In this document: positions 9,921 to 23,700 of the stretch, one piece after another | Layout of the letters: each line of letters starts with the position of its first letter | How positions within the stretch are numbered: the first letter of the stretch is position 1 | Program-made: the position numbers and the translations under genes | From: Gavia stellata | Taxonomy: Eukaryota; Chordata; Aves; Gaviiformes; Gaviidae | Assembly: GCF_030936135.1 (NCBI RefSeq) | Contig: NC_082599.1 | Coordinates: 6,620,847 to 6,684,846, forward strand | Direction: 5' to 3' | Length of the DNA stretch: 64,000 bases | The notes under the pieces: generated by a model | Seen by the model: only the letters and a program-made list of their open reading frames with translations | What the model was told of the DNA's origin: nothing | Databases searched by the model: none

Positions 9921-12900
9921 GACTTCCCCGCTTTTTTGCTGTAGGTGACAGTTAGTGGGCCAATGTCAAAATACATCTGATGTAGTCAGATTCCTTGTCT
10001 CTAACCATTAATTGTTCCCTGGCAAAAGTTTCTGAGGAAGAGCGGTTGTATTTAAAAACAATATACAAATTCTGTTACTAATTTTAGAAAGCAAGGGGGA
10101 TTTTTTTCCCCTCCTGTTGAAACTAAATATAATTTGAAAGATAATGTACGAAGATTTAAATATAGCATGCAATTATACATTGCATATGAATAGTTTCTCT
10201 CAGTTTTAACATGTTTAGTTTATTTTTCCATCTTTCTCAGCAAACAGCTGTTAGATAAAGAGAGAAAAGTAAATAGTTGTTATGAAACGGTACGTCATAG
10301 CTAAAAGGAAAAAAAAAAAGGAATCCTCATATAAGTATGGGAAGAAAAAGGCAGAATAAATCCTCTCTGTGCTTTTCCCCCTTGTCCCATCCTTTCTTGA
10401 TGCTTCTGTAGTAGTACTTTAGCTAAAGAAGTACCTTAGAACAAATTTCTTGCTCCTGTTCCTGCTGGGTTCAGGCATTTTTGAATCGAGGCTCCGATAT
10501 TTTCATGGGAGGATGAAATTGGGATAGAAACTTTCCGAGGAAAATCTCTGAGTTCTTGGGTTCCTTTGCCCTCAGTGGAAGTTTTGCTTAAGTTACATTG
10601 GGTTTGCTTTTCTATGAAGTTGCCTAAACTTGACGACACCCAAAAGTTTTGTCATGGCTACACGGTGTCTGAACAAGCACCTGCAAGGTGTACGGGCGTC
10701 CTTCTGGCTGCCCAGGATGGCTTGGAGAATTTGCTTCCTCCTGTAGCCATGAAACGCAGCACTGCTTCTCATGTGCTGTTAGATCTGTGAAAAAATGTTC
10801 TTTTTGTTAAAGATTCCTCCAGCTTTCCCCAGGTTTTCCCCATTTTATGAAACCTGAGCGGTGCTGGGCTGGCAGGTCTCGCGCTGTGTGTTGTGGGCTC
10901 AATAGTCAGGACCCAGTGAAGCTCTCTGATTTTTAGCCACTTCTCAGGGCAGGCCAGAAAGAACCTAGAAACACCGCACTGGGTCACACATTGCCTTTTT
11001 AAAAGAAATACAGAGAATGGCAAAAAAGACCCCCAAAATAATTAACAACAACAATAATTAAAAAAAGAAAAATAAGCCTGGTGATTCTAGACTCCTGGGA
11101 ACAGAGCAAGTGGCTGAATATGAGGTTATGATCTGAAAACATTGAAAGATTCTGGGCTGTGGTTTTCTTTTATTAATTAGCTAAAGTGATGTTCAGAACC
11201 TGAAACCAAGGCTTTTAGACACATCTCTGGTGCCTAATTCTGCTTGTTGTCTCATAACAGGGTGAATCAGGAGACTGTTTATTCAAGTCAGTGATGCAGC
11301 GTCAACGTAAAAGCAACATAAGGGAGATGGAGGATTTGTTTACGAGCATAAAAGTCCCCTGGACAGTTTAAGACTAACAGTGAAAATTACTGAATACCTG
11401 CAAAGCACAGAGCTTAAATGTAGCTGAAATAAGTTTTATGGAACATTTCCAGAACTATTTTAAGGGCCTGATCCAGAGCCTGGTGAAGCCAAAGGTAAAG
11501 ATCCATTTGACTTTTTCAGATCTGGCATTACACTTTGAAACATCATGCCCTCCCTGGAATTTTCTAAAGCTTTTAGGTGTTTTTTGATTAACTGTTATGC
11601 TGGATGTAATGTCTTTTGTATCCCTTTAGTGCTTGGGTCGGTTAAATATAAGGAAGGAAATAGAATAATTACTTTTTGCACAGGAAATTTTAGTTTTCCA
11701 TGTATTTAGTCATTCATTGGACAAACTGTAGAAAGTGATCTTTTGTTGCTTAGTTTCTCAGTTGGTTTACCATTGCTCTCATTATGCATCTGTGCTATCC
11801 TGTAGATTTTGAACCCACTGGACAATTTGATTCAGAGGTTCAGGACTGACAGGTACTTGGGGTTTGCAAGCGTTGTCAAAGGATGTTCCTAGATAGAGAG
11901 TAGAGAGACTCAAAGGAGTGTCATACGTAAGAAAGTGGCTGGAGGGTGACTCAGCCACACACTACACAGCAATGAATCTACCAGAGATCCACAGGGAAGC
12001 AGATTACTTAGGTAACATGGGCTGTTCACAGAATTTTTATTGTGTCATACCGTATTGTGTTGTATTTTATGTTCAGTATCCCATTGTCAGGCCAGGAACT
12101 GCTTAACCTACATCAGCCAGGCTCATGAGATCAGCTAATGCCAGGTGAAGGCTATAATTGTGTCGTTTTAGAGGGAACTTGGAAACAAAGTCCTGGGATT
12201 TCAGCCCCTTTTGAAATCACATCTGAAAAGGCTCCATCATACAGATTTAGTGCCTGATCCAGACCTGCCAAAGATCCCCGCTGGCTTCAGGAGGCTGTGG
12301 ATAGTTCTGCATGTGCTATTTTCTGTGGAGTAGGTGCCAGCAGTCAGGGACCAAAGGTGCCCCCAGCCGTGAGAGAGCCTGTGGTCCTGTCAAAAGATGG
12401 GAGGAGGTGAAAGAGGGACAAAGATGATGTCCCAGAGGACCGTGGCCCTCCTGCTCTAATCCTGCCCCACGCACTGTTACAGCTGGCTCTCCCTGCCTGT
12501 GTGGGAGTGTGTGACTGTATTGGCACCTCTGCCTGCTTACTTGAGTTAGGTATGGATTAATAACCGTATATATGTGTGCATATATATAAATGTATAAATA
12601 ATTAAATCAGGAATGAAGCAGGGATATTGAAAATGCAATTTCCAGCATCACCAGCTGCATGCTCCCCATTTTGCTGGGAACAGGCATATGTGTGGTGTCA
12701 GATGGGAGATGTGTGCCCAGCTATTGCAAGAAGCTGGTGCAAACTGGGATGAGAGGCAGCAGGAGATACCTGAGGATACCCCCTACGTGTGCGCACCCTT
12801 GCAACGAGGCTGTGGCTATTTCTCCCCAGCCCTTGCCCTGACCATCGCTGTGAGTGGTATGAGGAAGGGAAAATGGAGGGTGTCCCTGACCCCTGTAATC

Positions 12901-14277
12901 CCCAGCTGCCACCGAGCATCCTGGGAGGCACCCGCGGCCAGCGCAGATTAACACAGCCCACAGCGGGGACTGGCCTGTGGCCAGCATGGCCCTGGGATCA
13001 AAGAGCATGGAGGTGGCTGAGAGCCACCTTTGGGCTCCTCCTCCTCACCCTGCTCTGCAACAGCCTTTGCTTTCCCTGATAAATCAAACCCACCCTCTGC
13101 AGTTGGTTGCAGATCAAAATGGTTTTTCCCCTATATATTGCATAGGGTGTTTATGGCCAGATGCGCTTTTTGAGCTGATAATTGGCATATAGCATCTTGC
13201 TCGGGGAGCGACATGCATGTGTGCTGGCTGCCTTTTTTTCTTGATGAACTGAAACAGGGTCTTCTGACCCCAAATGGTAAATCATGACAGCGTGAGGCTG
13301 GGAACCATCATGAGGTTGTCCCAGGCAGATCCAGTGCAGAGGCATGTCATGAGCTGTCCCCAGTTCTCTGCAGTGTCCTTGCTGGCCAAGCGTCCTCTAG
13401 GAGGAAAGGAGCAGGAGGGAACTGCATGCATCATTCTTTTAGAGTTTAAAAGGTCACAGGGAGCCAGGGAAAACACAGGCATGTGCACACCCAGCGCTGA
13501 AAATGGTATATATTAATGGCAAGCTAGTGCACTTGATTTGGTTTGCAGTGGGTGGCCTGGTTATGAAGGTTTATCCCTGTTAGAGAGGTTATTTTGGAGG
13601 GCTGCTTGTTTGCCAGGACCAGGAGGAAAATGTTCTAAAACATGTTCTGGAGGGACTGTCAGCATTGTCCCCATCAGCTCCAGCAGCCCTTGCACCCCAA
13701 AATGCAGAGGGTATTGCCTGTGCATGGGCGAGCCCTTTTCAGGGAGGTTCCTCATCCTGTGCACTCCCCTTGGGCACCTTCATTTTCAGCTTCTCATCCT
13801 TGGGCCGATAGCAGCTTTGTAAAGCAAGGAGTGCTGCGACCAGCACTGCATGGCCACACAGCTGCCAACAACCAGCCCCATGGTTGATAGGTTTATTTTC
13901 CAAGGTGGGGATTGTGCTAGCTGTACTGTTTGTATGGTGAGATGGTTCCTGGCGGTGGCCAGGGAGTAACACTGCCTTAACTTCCGTGAGTCTGTCGAGT
14001 TATCCCTCCCCAACGTTAACCCAAAGTCCTGCTCAGGCAGGAAACAAGCTGAGCAGCGACACGTGGAGGAATGCTCTTGCAAGGGCATTTTCTCCTCTCA
14101 CTTCGGTGGACCAGGATCTCACCTTGAATGCAGAGCAACATCACTTCATGCTCATTTTTAACTGTGGCAGCTGAAGACGCACAGCGGTTTGCAGGACCAG
14201 ATGGCCCAAAGCAGGACTCAAAAAGCAGCACCTCGCACATTTAGGTCTGTGGGATGTAAAATATGTTGGATGTGTGC
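9921..14277 (+). other. First intron segment; no gene recognised
   Basis: This is AT-rich non-coding sequence. Two pieces starting with CCTGATCCAGA (about 11467-11530 and 12252-12300) resemble a degenerate old interspersed element of sauropsid genomes, but I cannot name it with certainty. An AT-rich run with TATATATAAATGTATAAATA sits near 12570-12605. Confidence 0.4.
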
Positions 14278-14340
14278 AGAATCACAGAATCACAGAATCA
14301 CTAAGGTTGGAAAAGACCTGTAAGATCATCAAGTCCAACC
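14278..14340 (-). mobile_element. CR1 LINE 3'-end fragment (minus orientation)
   Basis: The + strand reads CAGAATCACAGAATCAC, then GGTTGGAAAAGACCTGTAAG, then ATCATCAAGTCCAACC. This is the reverse complement of the conserved CR1 3' terminus with its octamer-like tail. Only about 60 bp survives, the usual extreme 5' truncation of CR1 copies. No coding capacity remains. Confidence 0.85.
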
Positions 14341-14425
14341 ATAAAAAAAAAAACCAACAACAACAACAAAACAACAACAAAAAACCCAAACAAAAAACCA
14401 CACACACACAGAAAAAACCAAAACC
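14341..14425. repeat. A-rich low-complexity tract next to the CR1 fragment
   Basis: A run of AAC/ACA-type simple sequence (CAACAACAACAAAACAACAAC and a short CACACACACA stretch) directly abuts the CR1 remnant. It is a degenerate A/C-rich microsatellite with no coding meaning. Confidence 0.8.
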
Positions 14426-17400
14426 ACCCACAAAATGCCACTTGGCAAGTTGGTTTTATAATTGTAGCTAGCTTTGCAAGTGTTTGAATGGTTCCCTGGT
14501 ACATGATTTCTTTCAGGAGGTTCCTATAATGTTAATGAATGTGAAAGTTGTGATTAGCATGGGAGATTATTGCTTATAGCAACTACACAATGTATTAGGC
14601 TACCCATCAGTCTTGCTGTTAGAGCACTGAATTCAATAAGTGACATTATTTACACAGTTGCCTCTACGAGCTTGGGAAACTTCGCAAAACGTCTTATAAT
14701 CTAGGCAATAGCTTTGCTAAAGCGCAAGTTAGCTTCATCGATTGCAGTTCTTCACTTTGGTTACTGAACTGCACACTAAAAATAAATTAAAAAAAAAGGC
14801 AGAATTGAGATCAATCTCTAATTGATTTTGACTTGTTGTATCCCTTTAAAAGCAGAACCAATGCTTTCTGAAATGTTACTGATGTTCGGGAGCTTTGTAG
14901 ATCTGCATATGAGAGAAACCATCAATAGCAGAGTACAAGATCTCTTAATTTGGGCTTCATACAGAGTTTTAGGCACTTAAATGTCAGACTAAAGTTCAAG
15001 TGTTCATCAAAGTCCTACGAGGATCCTCAATGTCAATGAAATTCCTATTAAAAACTGTCCTGTGAGGCTTTGCTGTCTGTAAATGCTGGTTCCTTGAACC
15101 AGAAATTGTACGGACTGTTGAAGCAAAGGCCTCCTCAGGATAATGGGATGACTGGAGAGAGTTTCCAAGTGGGGAACAATGGGGGAGCTGCTGCAGGAGC
15201 TGCCACGAGAGCTAAGCTCAGCTGCTTTGCTGTGGCTGTGGGTCGGCTGGGGACAGCATCCCAGAGGGCAGGGACGGGCTGTGTGTCTCCGCTCTGTCCC
15301 CGCACCTCTAGCGAGGCCAGAGGGGCTCAGGTTGCGGGTCCTGTGCTAAAGGTGGTGGAAATCGCTCTGTCCCAGAAGCAGGAGGTCAGGCAGGGACCCC
15401 CAGAGATGCTCAACGTCACCCCGATAGCACCCCATCCTGGTCCTCCATCTCCAAAAATACCACCCGGCTCCCTCCACTGAGGCTGCTGCTTTTCTGGATG
15501 TTTTTTCCTGGACCGCCAGCCCTGTGCCTTTGCGGGGGGACAGAGGAAGGGGAGAGCCAAAACAGAGGACAGCCTATTTTTAGGTTGACTATCTCCCACT
15601 CCCTGGCAGGCTGGGTGCCAATTAGGTGGTGTCGCGGGGCGACGCTCGCCTGTCTGTAACACAGCCCTGACTGCAGCCGGGCTGCGGCAGTCACTGGAGC
15701 AGAAAAGGAGCGGAGATTTGAGCCATCTTTCTGCAGCGAGGGACCCTGAGCCTCTCTAGATTTGCAGTAACATTTATTTTTCACCATTGCATCTGTTTAT
15801 TTTTAACTAGATAGCTTTCTTGTCCCTCCCATCACATTTTATAGCAGTGCTCCATACACACCGCGTCGTACGGTGTTTTGAAGCCCAGGTATGGGATTTC
15901 AGCTTGTGCCCTTCTGTTCATTTGCTAGTGGGATAAAACAAAAAAAGCCTATAAAATTTAGGCTCAACCCCATAATTTAGAGATTATAAAACTGTAAAGT
16001 AAAACTGTGATCATCTACTCTGTCTCCAGAATAGCAGAGGGCTCCTCATAATTGGAATTGTTCGAGCTACAGTATATGCTGTCTAGAAAACATCCTTCAG
16101 TCTTTGGTAAATTATCAGTCATTGGTAAACTGTAGTTAAATTACTTTTTAAAAGTGTGCACATTACAGCTAATTTATATTTCTTTTGTTCCAGCTCCTGG
16201 CCACTGGATTTCTTTTGCCTTAGTCTGATAGACTGCAAAGTACTCTGTAATACGTGGAGTAGTAGTATTGTTGTAGCTGTGTTTGTCCAAGGGTGCTGGT
16301 ACAGTGATTAATTCATCCCTTTACTTTCTCTTTGGTATGATAGAGCTCTCTGCAGCATTTACTATGAGTCTGTTTTCCAGCCCGTAATTGTCCTTAGTGA
16401 TACTTCCCTAAACCTTTCTAATTTATCACCATAACCCTTGCGTTTTGGACATCAGAACTGAAATGCTCTACAGGGGTAATGTTCCCATCAAATCATATTA
16501 CTGTCCTCTGAGCCCTGATTAACCAAGCCCTGCATCAGCTATTCTGCTCTTTTGCCCAGAAAGCAGAGAGGCTGACAGTGGCTCAGATCTTTCTGTTTAT
16601 CTGTACAAAACACTGCCACAACCGTGGTTTTCTTCTGGTGCTTTACAACAGTATCCCAATACCTAGGAAAACAACATTGATATTCAGAGTACATCTTGGC
16701 CAAGTCTGAAGTAACTCTTGGGTGCAATTATCCTGACTTGTTGATTTAAAAAGTCTAGCTAAAGAAGCTGGTGTATATTGTACTTCTTTATGGCTCTTAA
16801 ATTGGAAAGAATGTCATTCTCAGCATATTATTGCTCCATCGCATGGATTTTTCCCAAGTACAGATTAGAAACATGTATTGAACATTTCTGCTCTTGCTGT
16901 GGCATTGCGCCTGACAGTACTTACAGGATACATTTTGTTCCTTACGTATTTGAAAAGTTCCTCCTTGTCCTTAAAAAGGCCAGAAATGTCTCGAGCTACA
17001 GTTTTCTCACTGTGTCTTTCTGCTCTATCGCTGGTACTTGAATTATATGGATTGTTCCTGACTTCCTTTTATTCTTTTTTTTTTTAAGCATTTTGCAGTA
17101 TGGAGTATGTGCAGCATTTCTTTGCAGCGTGCAAGACATTTTGATTGACATAGGATAGGAAGCAGAAACTTTTTTGAGCCCTTCAGTGCCCAGGGAGAGT
17201 GACTGTACAGTCTCTGCCCTACACAGCCAACATGGGATTTGAAGGACGATCCAGTGGGTATTTAGAGAAAGCTGGGAAACTAGGAAAGGGAAAAGTCCTC
17301 AACATCTCATTAAGGGTGAAATCCTTTCTCTGCAGAAAACCTCAGCAAAACAGGTCTGCTTCACATCACCAAACCTTGATGCATCCCTTTTATTAAAGGA

Positions 17401-20400
17401 CAGACTAAGGGGGGCTACAAGCCCCCAGCCGCTAATACAGAGCAGTCTGGTATGTGTTCCCACATCATATCACATGACGGCAACTGCAAATAAACTCTTT
17501 TTCCCCCATGAAATGTGGTTGCAATATCATGCCACCTTCTTCTGTGTTTCTGCTAACAGCCCACACATAACTGGGACCTAGGAAAATGATACCAGGGTCA
17601 AAACCAGAGTCATCATCCTACAGCCACTGTCTTTCTGCAGCCAAGCAGTAAGTCGCTCCTCTCTGACTTCATCCTAAATTGGAGACTGCAACAAAACGGC
17701 AACATTGGGACAGTCAGGGGCCTCAGCACGCTCTTGCTGGGCTGAAACACTCAGGACTTCGGGAGAAGCCCTCTGCTCTGTGGGAAAGCCCAGGCTGGGA
17801 GGTGAACTATAGCACTGGGTCAATGAGCCGAAGGGTAACTTCCCAAATCATGATTGAAACCCTATAAGCCAGTGAGATTTTCTTCCATTTGCTGAAAGTA
17901 TCAGAATTCAGTCTTTCAAACCCACTGATATGGGGGTCCCTTAGCAAGAAGCGCAAGGCCTCCTGGCTTTGACTGAACATGAACTCTGGGCTGATGCATA
18001 TTTATTTATTATTATTTTCTATTTCATGCTGCTGATTGTCCTAGATGTAGGGGAGAAAAATGACTTTCAAATGAGAAGATTTTTCATAAGCCTACAACAT
18101 AGCTGTACTTGGAATGCAAACTTTAATCAGTTATCTGCTGGAAAAATATGTAACAAAAGTGCAATCTTTGCTGGGTTCCCTTTCATCCTAGTATCAGCTG
18201 TAGGATGGTGTCCCTTGGAAGAAACGTGGGTTCTGTGTAAAGGATTTAGGCTCTTTGTAAGCACTTTGTGCCAGGAACCATCTACCTTTCTTATGTGCCC
18301 TGAAAGTAATAATAAATATTAATAATAATGATGAAGCTGGCTTTGTGGGAAAGCTGTGCTTCACCGGCTTTACTGGGAAAGTAGAGTATTTTTAGTTTTG
18401 AGAATGTCTAAATCTTGCTCTTGGATTCAAGTGTCTACTTCTTCAGTGCAGAAGCAGTCAGGTTCCCGTACTCTTGGTCAAAGGACTGCCCTTAACACCA
18501 AGGAGGCATCGCGCCTTCCAGCGCCCCAAAGCCTCTTGCCCCATGCACCTTGCAGGTACTCACACACCAAGTGGGAGGAAGCTCTGCTGCAAGCCCAGCA
18601 GTATCTCTCTGTGGCTCATTGCATGAGCTGTTGAGGGTCCATATCATCCCTCACCACCCCACTGTGCCCAAGGGGCCGTCCATGCCCCAAGAGCTTTTGC
18701 TGTGCACCTAAAAAATCATAGGCGCTCCTGTAAGTGGTTGCAGTTAAAGAGCTACCGGAGGAGGCTATTTTTTTCAGGGCACAACCGGAGAGGCTACTTA
18801 GCATAGTTTTACATGCTGCTAATGTGGTTTTATTACTTCTAGGACCTGACCTACTATCATTGTGTGCTGCTGTATTATGTGCTATGGATGCTTTTACTCA
18901 TTTGGACCTGGTCCAGGGATCTCTATCGGGGCTCTGCACTGCATGACCTAGGTTTGCTCAGCATGACACCATCCCCTGCGCTGGGAATGCTGGTTTATTG
19001 CACCGCTGTGGACTGAGAGGATTGGGGAATTAGGCCAGCATCCTGCCCTACCTTCTGCTGCAGCCTGGATTCTGCAGAGTACTGGGGGATGCCAAAGAGG
19101 GGTGGAGGGAGGGACGCCTCTGTCATCCCCATCACCGCATGAGGCCAGGGGTTTCTTTTTGCTCCATTGCGGACGCAGCGTGTGTGTGTAGAACATTTCA
19201 GTCCAAGCACTGGTGTGCAGGGGATTTGGTGAGCAGTGATTCATCCCCCACTGCTGCTGATGGGAAACCTGACAGCACCCAAATTAGAAATGGACAAAGG
19301 ATGGTTTCTTGGACTCACCTTCCCCCACACCGTTGAGCCCAGGAGTCTTACAACCTCAGCTGCTCTACTCCATCCCATCTTCTTCCTCTGATGGGTTGAG
19401 CTTCCAGGGGAGAGAGGAAGGATGAGGCAGAGGAAGGTGGAGGAAAATGCAGAGAGTACTGGTGGGGGAAAGAGCTCTCATTCATTCTAACCCATCACCA
19501 GGACCACCCCCTGCCTTATAATTGTGGCCGAAATAACAGGTCTTAACATTATCTGTAGCCATTTAAGCATTTACCACAGTGGTATGTTTACTAATATAAC
19601 TTATGTTTGTGTGTTTTGGTGTTGCTAGTTTTGACCTTCTTTCCCATTCTACAGCCTCAAATTGCTAAAGTAAACGTGTGCTGCTTATTGTGCTTTTCAT
19701 GGTTCCTTGACAGTTAACAACATTTTGCATTTGGAACAGTTTTCTACTTTTTTTTTTTTCTTTCTTCTTGCCCATGCTTAAAATGCTGATCCAGGCAACA
19801 ACATCTTGGTTGTGAGGCCAGTTTCTTTCTGAGATGCTTGCATACAGATTGAGAAAACCCTCTTTTGGTAAATGGTGACTTTTATGTCTCAATAGCCCAT
19901 AGGGACTTTGTCTGTATTTTTAAAACCTAAAGAGCTCTTTCTTGTTAGCGAAGTAGCAATTTCATAGAAGAACTGGTAAAAAATTTGTAGTATGGAGGTA
20001 AAAGCTTTGGATGACAATGTGATTTTACTGTTCGGTACTGCAAGCACAAGAACACATGTTTAGCTTTAAGTCAAAGGAGGTATTAATACATGTTACTTTA
20101 CCATTATTTTTAAAAGGTTTTTTTAAGGGCAGGGATTTGATTATCCAAACACTGTTCCTGGCTTTTACTGTCTGTGACGCCTCACTTGTTTTCTCTCGGT
20201 GGGGAGAATGGGTGAAGTCAAATGAGAGACTGAGAACAGGGCTGCGGTGAGTGTCCGACAGAGCTTCTCAAAGACTGATCCAGCTGGGCTGGGAAGCTCT
20301 GCACTTACTGTCAGTTCAACCAGCCTAGCAGAAGCCTGAGCTGGGCTGAGATATCCTCCAAAGGAAAGGCTGCAGCAACTGAGGCAAAGAGAATCATGAT

Positions 20401-20690
20401 TTTGGAGGAGAGGGACATTTCTTCAGGGAGGAAAGCCTGTGTCTGCTTGAGAATGGGAGGTAGAGATTGCTCTGAGAGTGATGTTTGCCTTGGGTGCTTT
20501 GGAGTTGCCTGAATGAGGTAGCTGGGCATGTGACAGCACTGCCAAACTGGGCTGGAAAATCCAGGGACTGGTTCTCAATGAAGAGAAAAATGAGATAGCT
20601 GCTACCTTAAATTAATTACTTGAGAAAAAAAAAAAACACCAAGAAGTTACATCCCTTGTGTCTATCTAGACAGCATCCTTCCAGCACGGG
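14426..20690 (+). other. First intron segment; no gene recognised
   Basis: No exon with both splice sites and a recognisable peptide was found. 15070-15700 is somewhat GC-richer than its neighbours but has no clear gene. A TAATAATAAATATTAATAATAATG simple stretch lies at about 18306-18330. Confidence 0.4.
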
Positions 20691-20694
20691 GAGC

Positions 20695-20790
20695 ACTGTT
20701 TTGCTCATTGTACAGAGGTGGAGCTGAGGTTAAATTGCATGCCCAAGGTCCTGTAGGAACTGCACAGCAGAGAGTTGGCCCTGCATTCTA
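20695..20790 (+). repeat. Probable old MIR/CORE-SINE-like fragment
   Basis: The order TTGTACAGAGGTGGAGCTGAGG, then GCATGCCCAAGGTCCTG, then CAGCAGAGAGTTGGCCCTGCATT follows the conserved central and 3' part of MIR-type SINEs (ACAG-GAGG-CTGAGG, TTGCCCAAGGTC, GGCAGAG). Divergence is high, as expected of a very old insertion. The call is by eye. Confidence 0.4.
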
Positions 20791-23700
20791 CACTAGCAAA
20801 CAAATTGTTGGACCACCTCTTCAAACCTCCACAGACAACTCCAGCATGCTCCTTCCAGTCCCAGAAGCCTGATGAAGGATCTTTCCACCCCTAGCTCTTC
20901 AGAGTTTCTGTCTTTGCTACCATTCACTTTTTTTCTTCAGTACCTTCCCACTTGTACCTCGAATTCTGCTTAGGAGAACATTCCCCACCACCTTGCTTTT
21001 GCTTCCTTGTAAGCAGGAGCGCTTCCCCACCCAAGAGACAGCACTTGATTCAGGCATTTTGTGAACAGGAGCTGTGTGTGAGCTTGCCTTCTACAGTTAA
21101 TCAGGTGTAGAGAGAGAGAAGGACAGCTTGTATGGCAATGCTCTTGTATGACCTCAGACATTGCCTGGAGGTGCCTCTGTTTCTGCACTGGTGCCATATG
21201 AACCTAGAGTCTCTGCGCTCTCACCATGTGCTTTGCTGAAGTAGGATGGTTAAAATGTGCTGCTTTGGTGATTAAACACGAAAAAGCTCTTGTCTTAAGG
21301 GATGCTGAGTTTTTCAGTCAAATCTATGCTGCTTTCCAGTCCTCAAAATGGACCTCTACTGGGGGCCTGCCTAGCTTTTTCTCTACTTTTTTTTTTTTGC
21401 CATGCATGTCGAGACCATGCTGTAGGAATAGCAGAGTGTTCAAAGAGTGTTGGCATGAGTGGTTCTAACCCTGATCTTAGCCCTGTATAGACTCTGAAAA
21501 TGCAGACTCAACAAAACTGCTGAAAGTGTGTTGCAGAGCTTAGTCACGAGCATACGTCTGTAAAATATTTAGAAAGTAGTCAAAAGGGGGAAAAACTTAA
21601 GAGCAAAAGGAGAAGAAAGTGTGCTGCTAGTTCAGCAGAAAAGACAATTGTACCTGCTAGTAGCAAGAACAACTTCATCACCTGATGCATGGACTTCTTC
21701 CAGCTTGTCACAACAAATACTGCACACCCAAGGCTATTTGTTGCATTAGCAGTAAACCAGTGAGCACAGGGACCCACAGCTCATGTTGGCACATAAGCTA
21801 GGCACCAGTTACTGGCTGTGCAGATATACTACTGTTTAGCAAGTAGGGGAAATGGTGAGGATGTGGAATGGCATCAGGGTCACACATTGTTTCCCACCTC
21901 CTCTGAACTGGGTGTTGATCAAGCCCAAGTGCTAAGTCAAGACTCAAGCGGTAGTATTATCTACTATTTTGCTAGGAGTAGTTAAAAGACACGTATCACC
22001 CTACCGCTGAGATTCACTTTGCTGTAGTTAAGATAGGACCAATCTTTATTCTAGGACTGGGCAGGGTACAACAGTCTCAGATCCCAAACAGCAACTCAGA
22101 GATTAATCTAAGGAGAAAAGTGTATACAGTTGTGAATGAGTAGAAGGACATTTTTTATCTTACTCTGAACTCAACCAGGATGAAGACGAGATGTGTTTCC
22201 CAATATGGCTGAATTCCAGAGGTAGAATCTGTCCTACAGACACAGCTTAGCTCCATCACAGAGAGCTGCATCACAGCAGTGGTACAGCTGGGGCTCCTAT
22301 CTTTCTTTGAGTTTGTTGCTAAGGACTTTTCACGCTGAACGACACATAGGAGCGAATTAGCAGTCAAACATGTGTATTCCATGTGTAATGTACTCAGGTG
22401 ATCTGGTTTGTTCAGAAGGCAGAGAGCCTCACATTGCAGTTCACTAGATTCTTGACAAAACAGTCTTAAAAAATAGATCCAAGTTGAGTCTGTTGCAGTA
22501 ATGCAACCTTGAAATGACAGAGACCTGAATGAATTTTGTGAGGACTCCATTTCATAAAGGCATGTACAATCTTCTGGACACCTGAAATGAAAGAAAGGTG
22601 CTCCTCTATAACCCAGCCAGAAATAAACCTCCAGGTTGCAAATGACCCAGAGGACACATGCCAGAAAAGGTAAGATGAGGAAGAAGAAAGCCCACATTAC
22701 TCTTGTTAAAAAAACTTGAAGGTAGTTGTTCGCTGGACATCACTCTGATTTATCTTATCTGAGGTAAAATCACCTGGTTTTCATCAAGGTTCCTCTCCGT
22801 TCCAGGAACTGGATGAACAGGGAGACAAGTGAGATGAACCTTCTGGAAAAGGATTTGTAAAACAGAGTGTCATTGGCTTCCACAGTGGAACTAAGTAACC
22901 AAGGTGTATACAACCTTGCAACCCACATATTTTCTCAGCATCTTGACCTGAACAGAGCTGTTCACAAGATAAAGGAATACAGAGATAAGAGTAATGGAGA
23001 AAGAGCAATTAGATGAACTATTCTGTGGGGAAAAATGTTCATACTACCCTGCTTTCTGATAGCAGCCTTGAGGCTGCCTTCAAGACAAGACTTGCAGGAC
23101 ATGCAGACAGCAAATCCTGAATCCCAGAGGTGGGTACAGCAGAAGTGGCCTTGAAGATCACAGGCTTGTTAATAATTGTGGGTTAATATATCAGAGGAGT
23201 GTCTACAGGCTGCCTGGGAAGTGCTTATGTGGGAAGGAGAGAGGGACAGAGCACGAGGTACCGAGACACCATGGAGACTGATCTTTTAGGCCTCCGCTGA
23301 CCAACCCACAAAAAGCAATTCTGTGATGTCCACCTTTGCCTCCCAGACACCTAAATTGTACCTTGTCCTTCCAATTTTCAAAGCCAGCAGCTCTGGTTTG
23401 CCTGTCAGGCACTGACTTTGAGGTGAGAGCTGCTTCCAGAACCAGAGCTTGACCGATGGGAAAATAGCTTGGCTGTTGAGTGGGAAGATGACCTCCTGTT
23501 GTGGGCATAATTGCTGCATTCCTTGACTGGGAGAGGAGCAGAACAAGCCTGCCTGTGTAGGACTTACATGGAAATGGCATTTTTATGGGAATGTCTGAAA
23601 TGCCTCTTACAGGCGCCCAGTTAAACTCTCCTCTCAGTCTGGCCACAGGCCAGTCTGGAGTCCTTTGAACTTCTAGCCCTCCAGGCAGAACCCAGGGTTG

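Noticed and set aside
22155..22697. 180-codon open frame on the - strand starting with a hydrophobic stretch
   Set aside because: No recognisable domain or neighbouring exons. One or so frame of this length is expected by chance in six frames of 64 kb, and the hydrophobic start alone is not enough.
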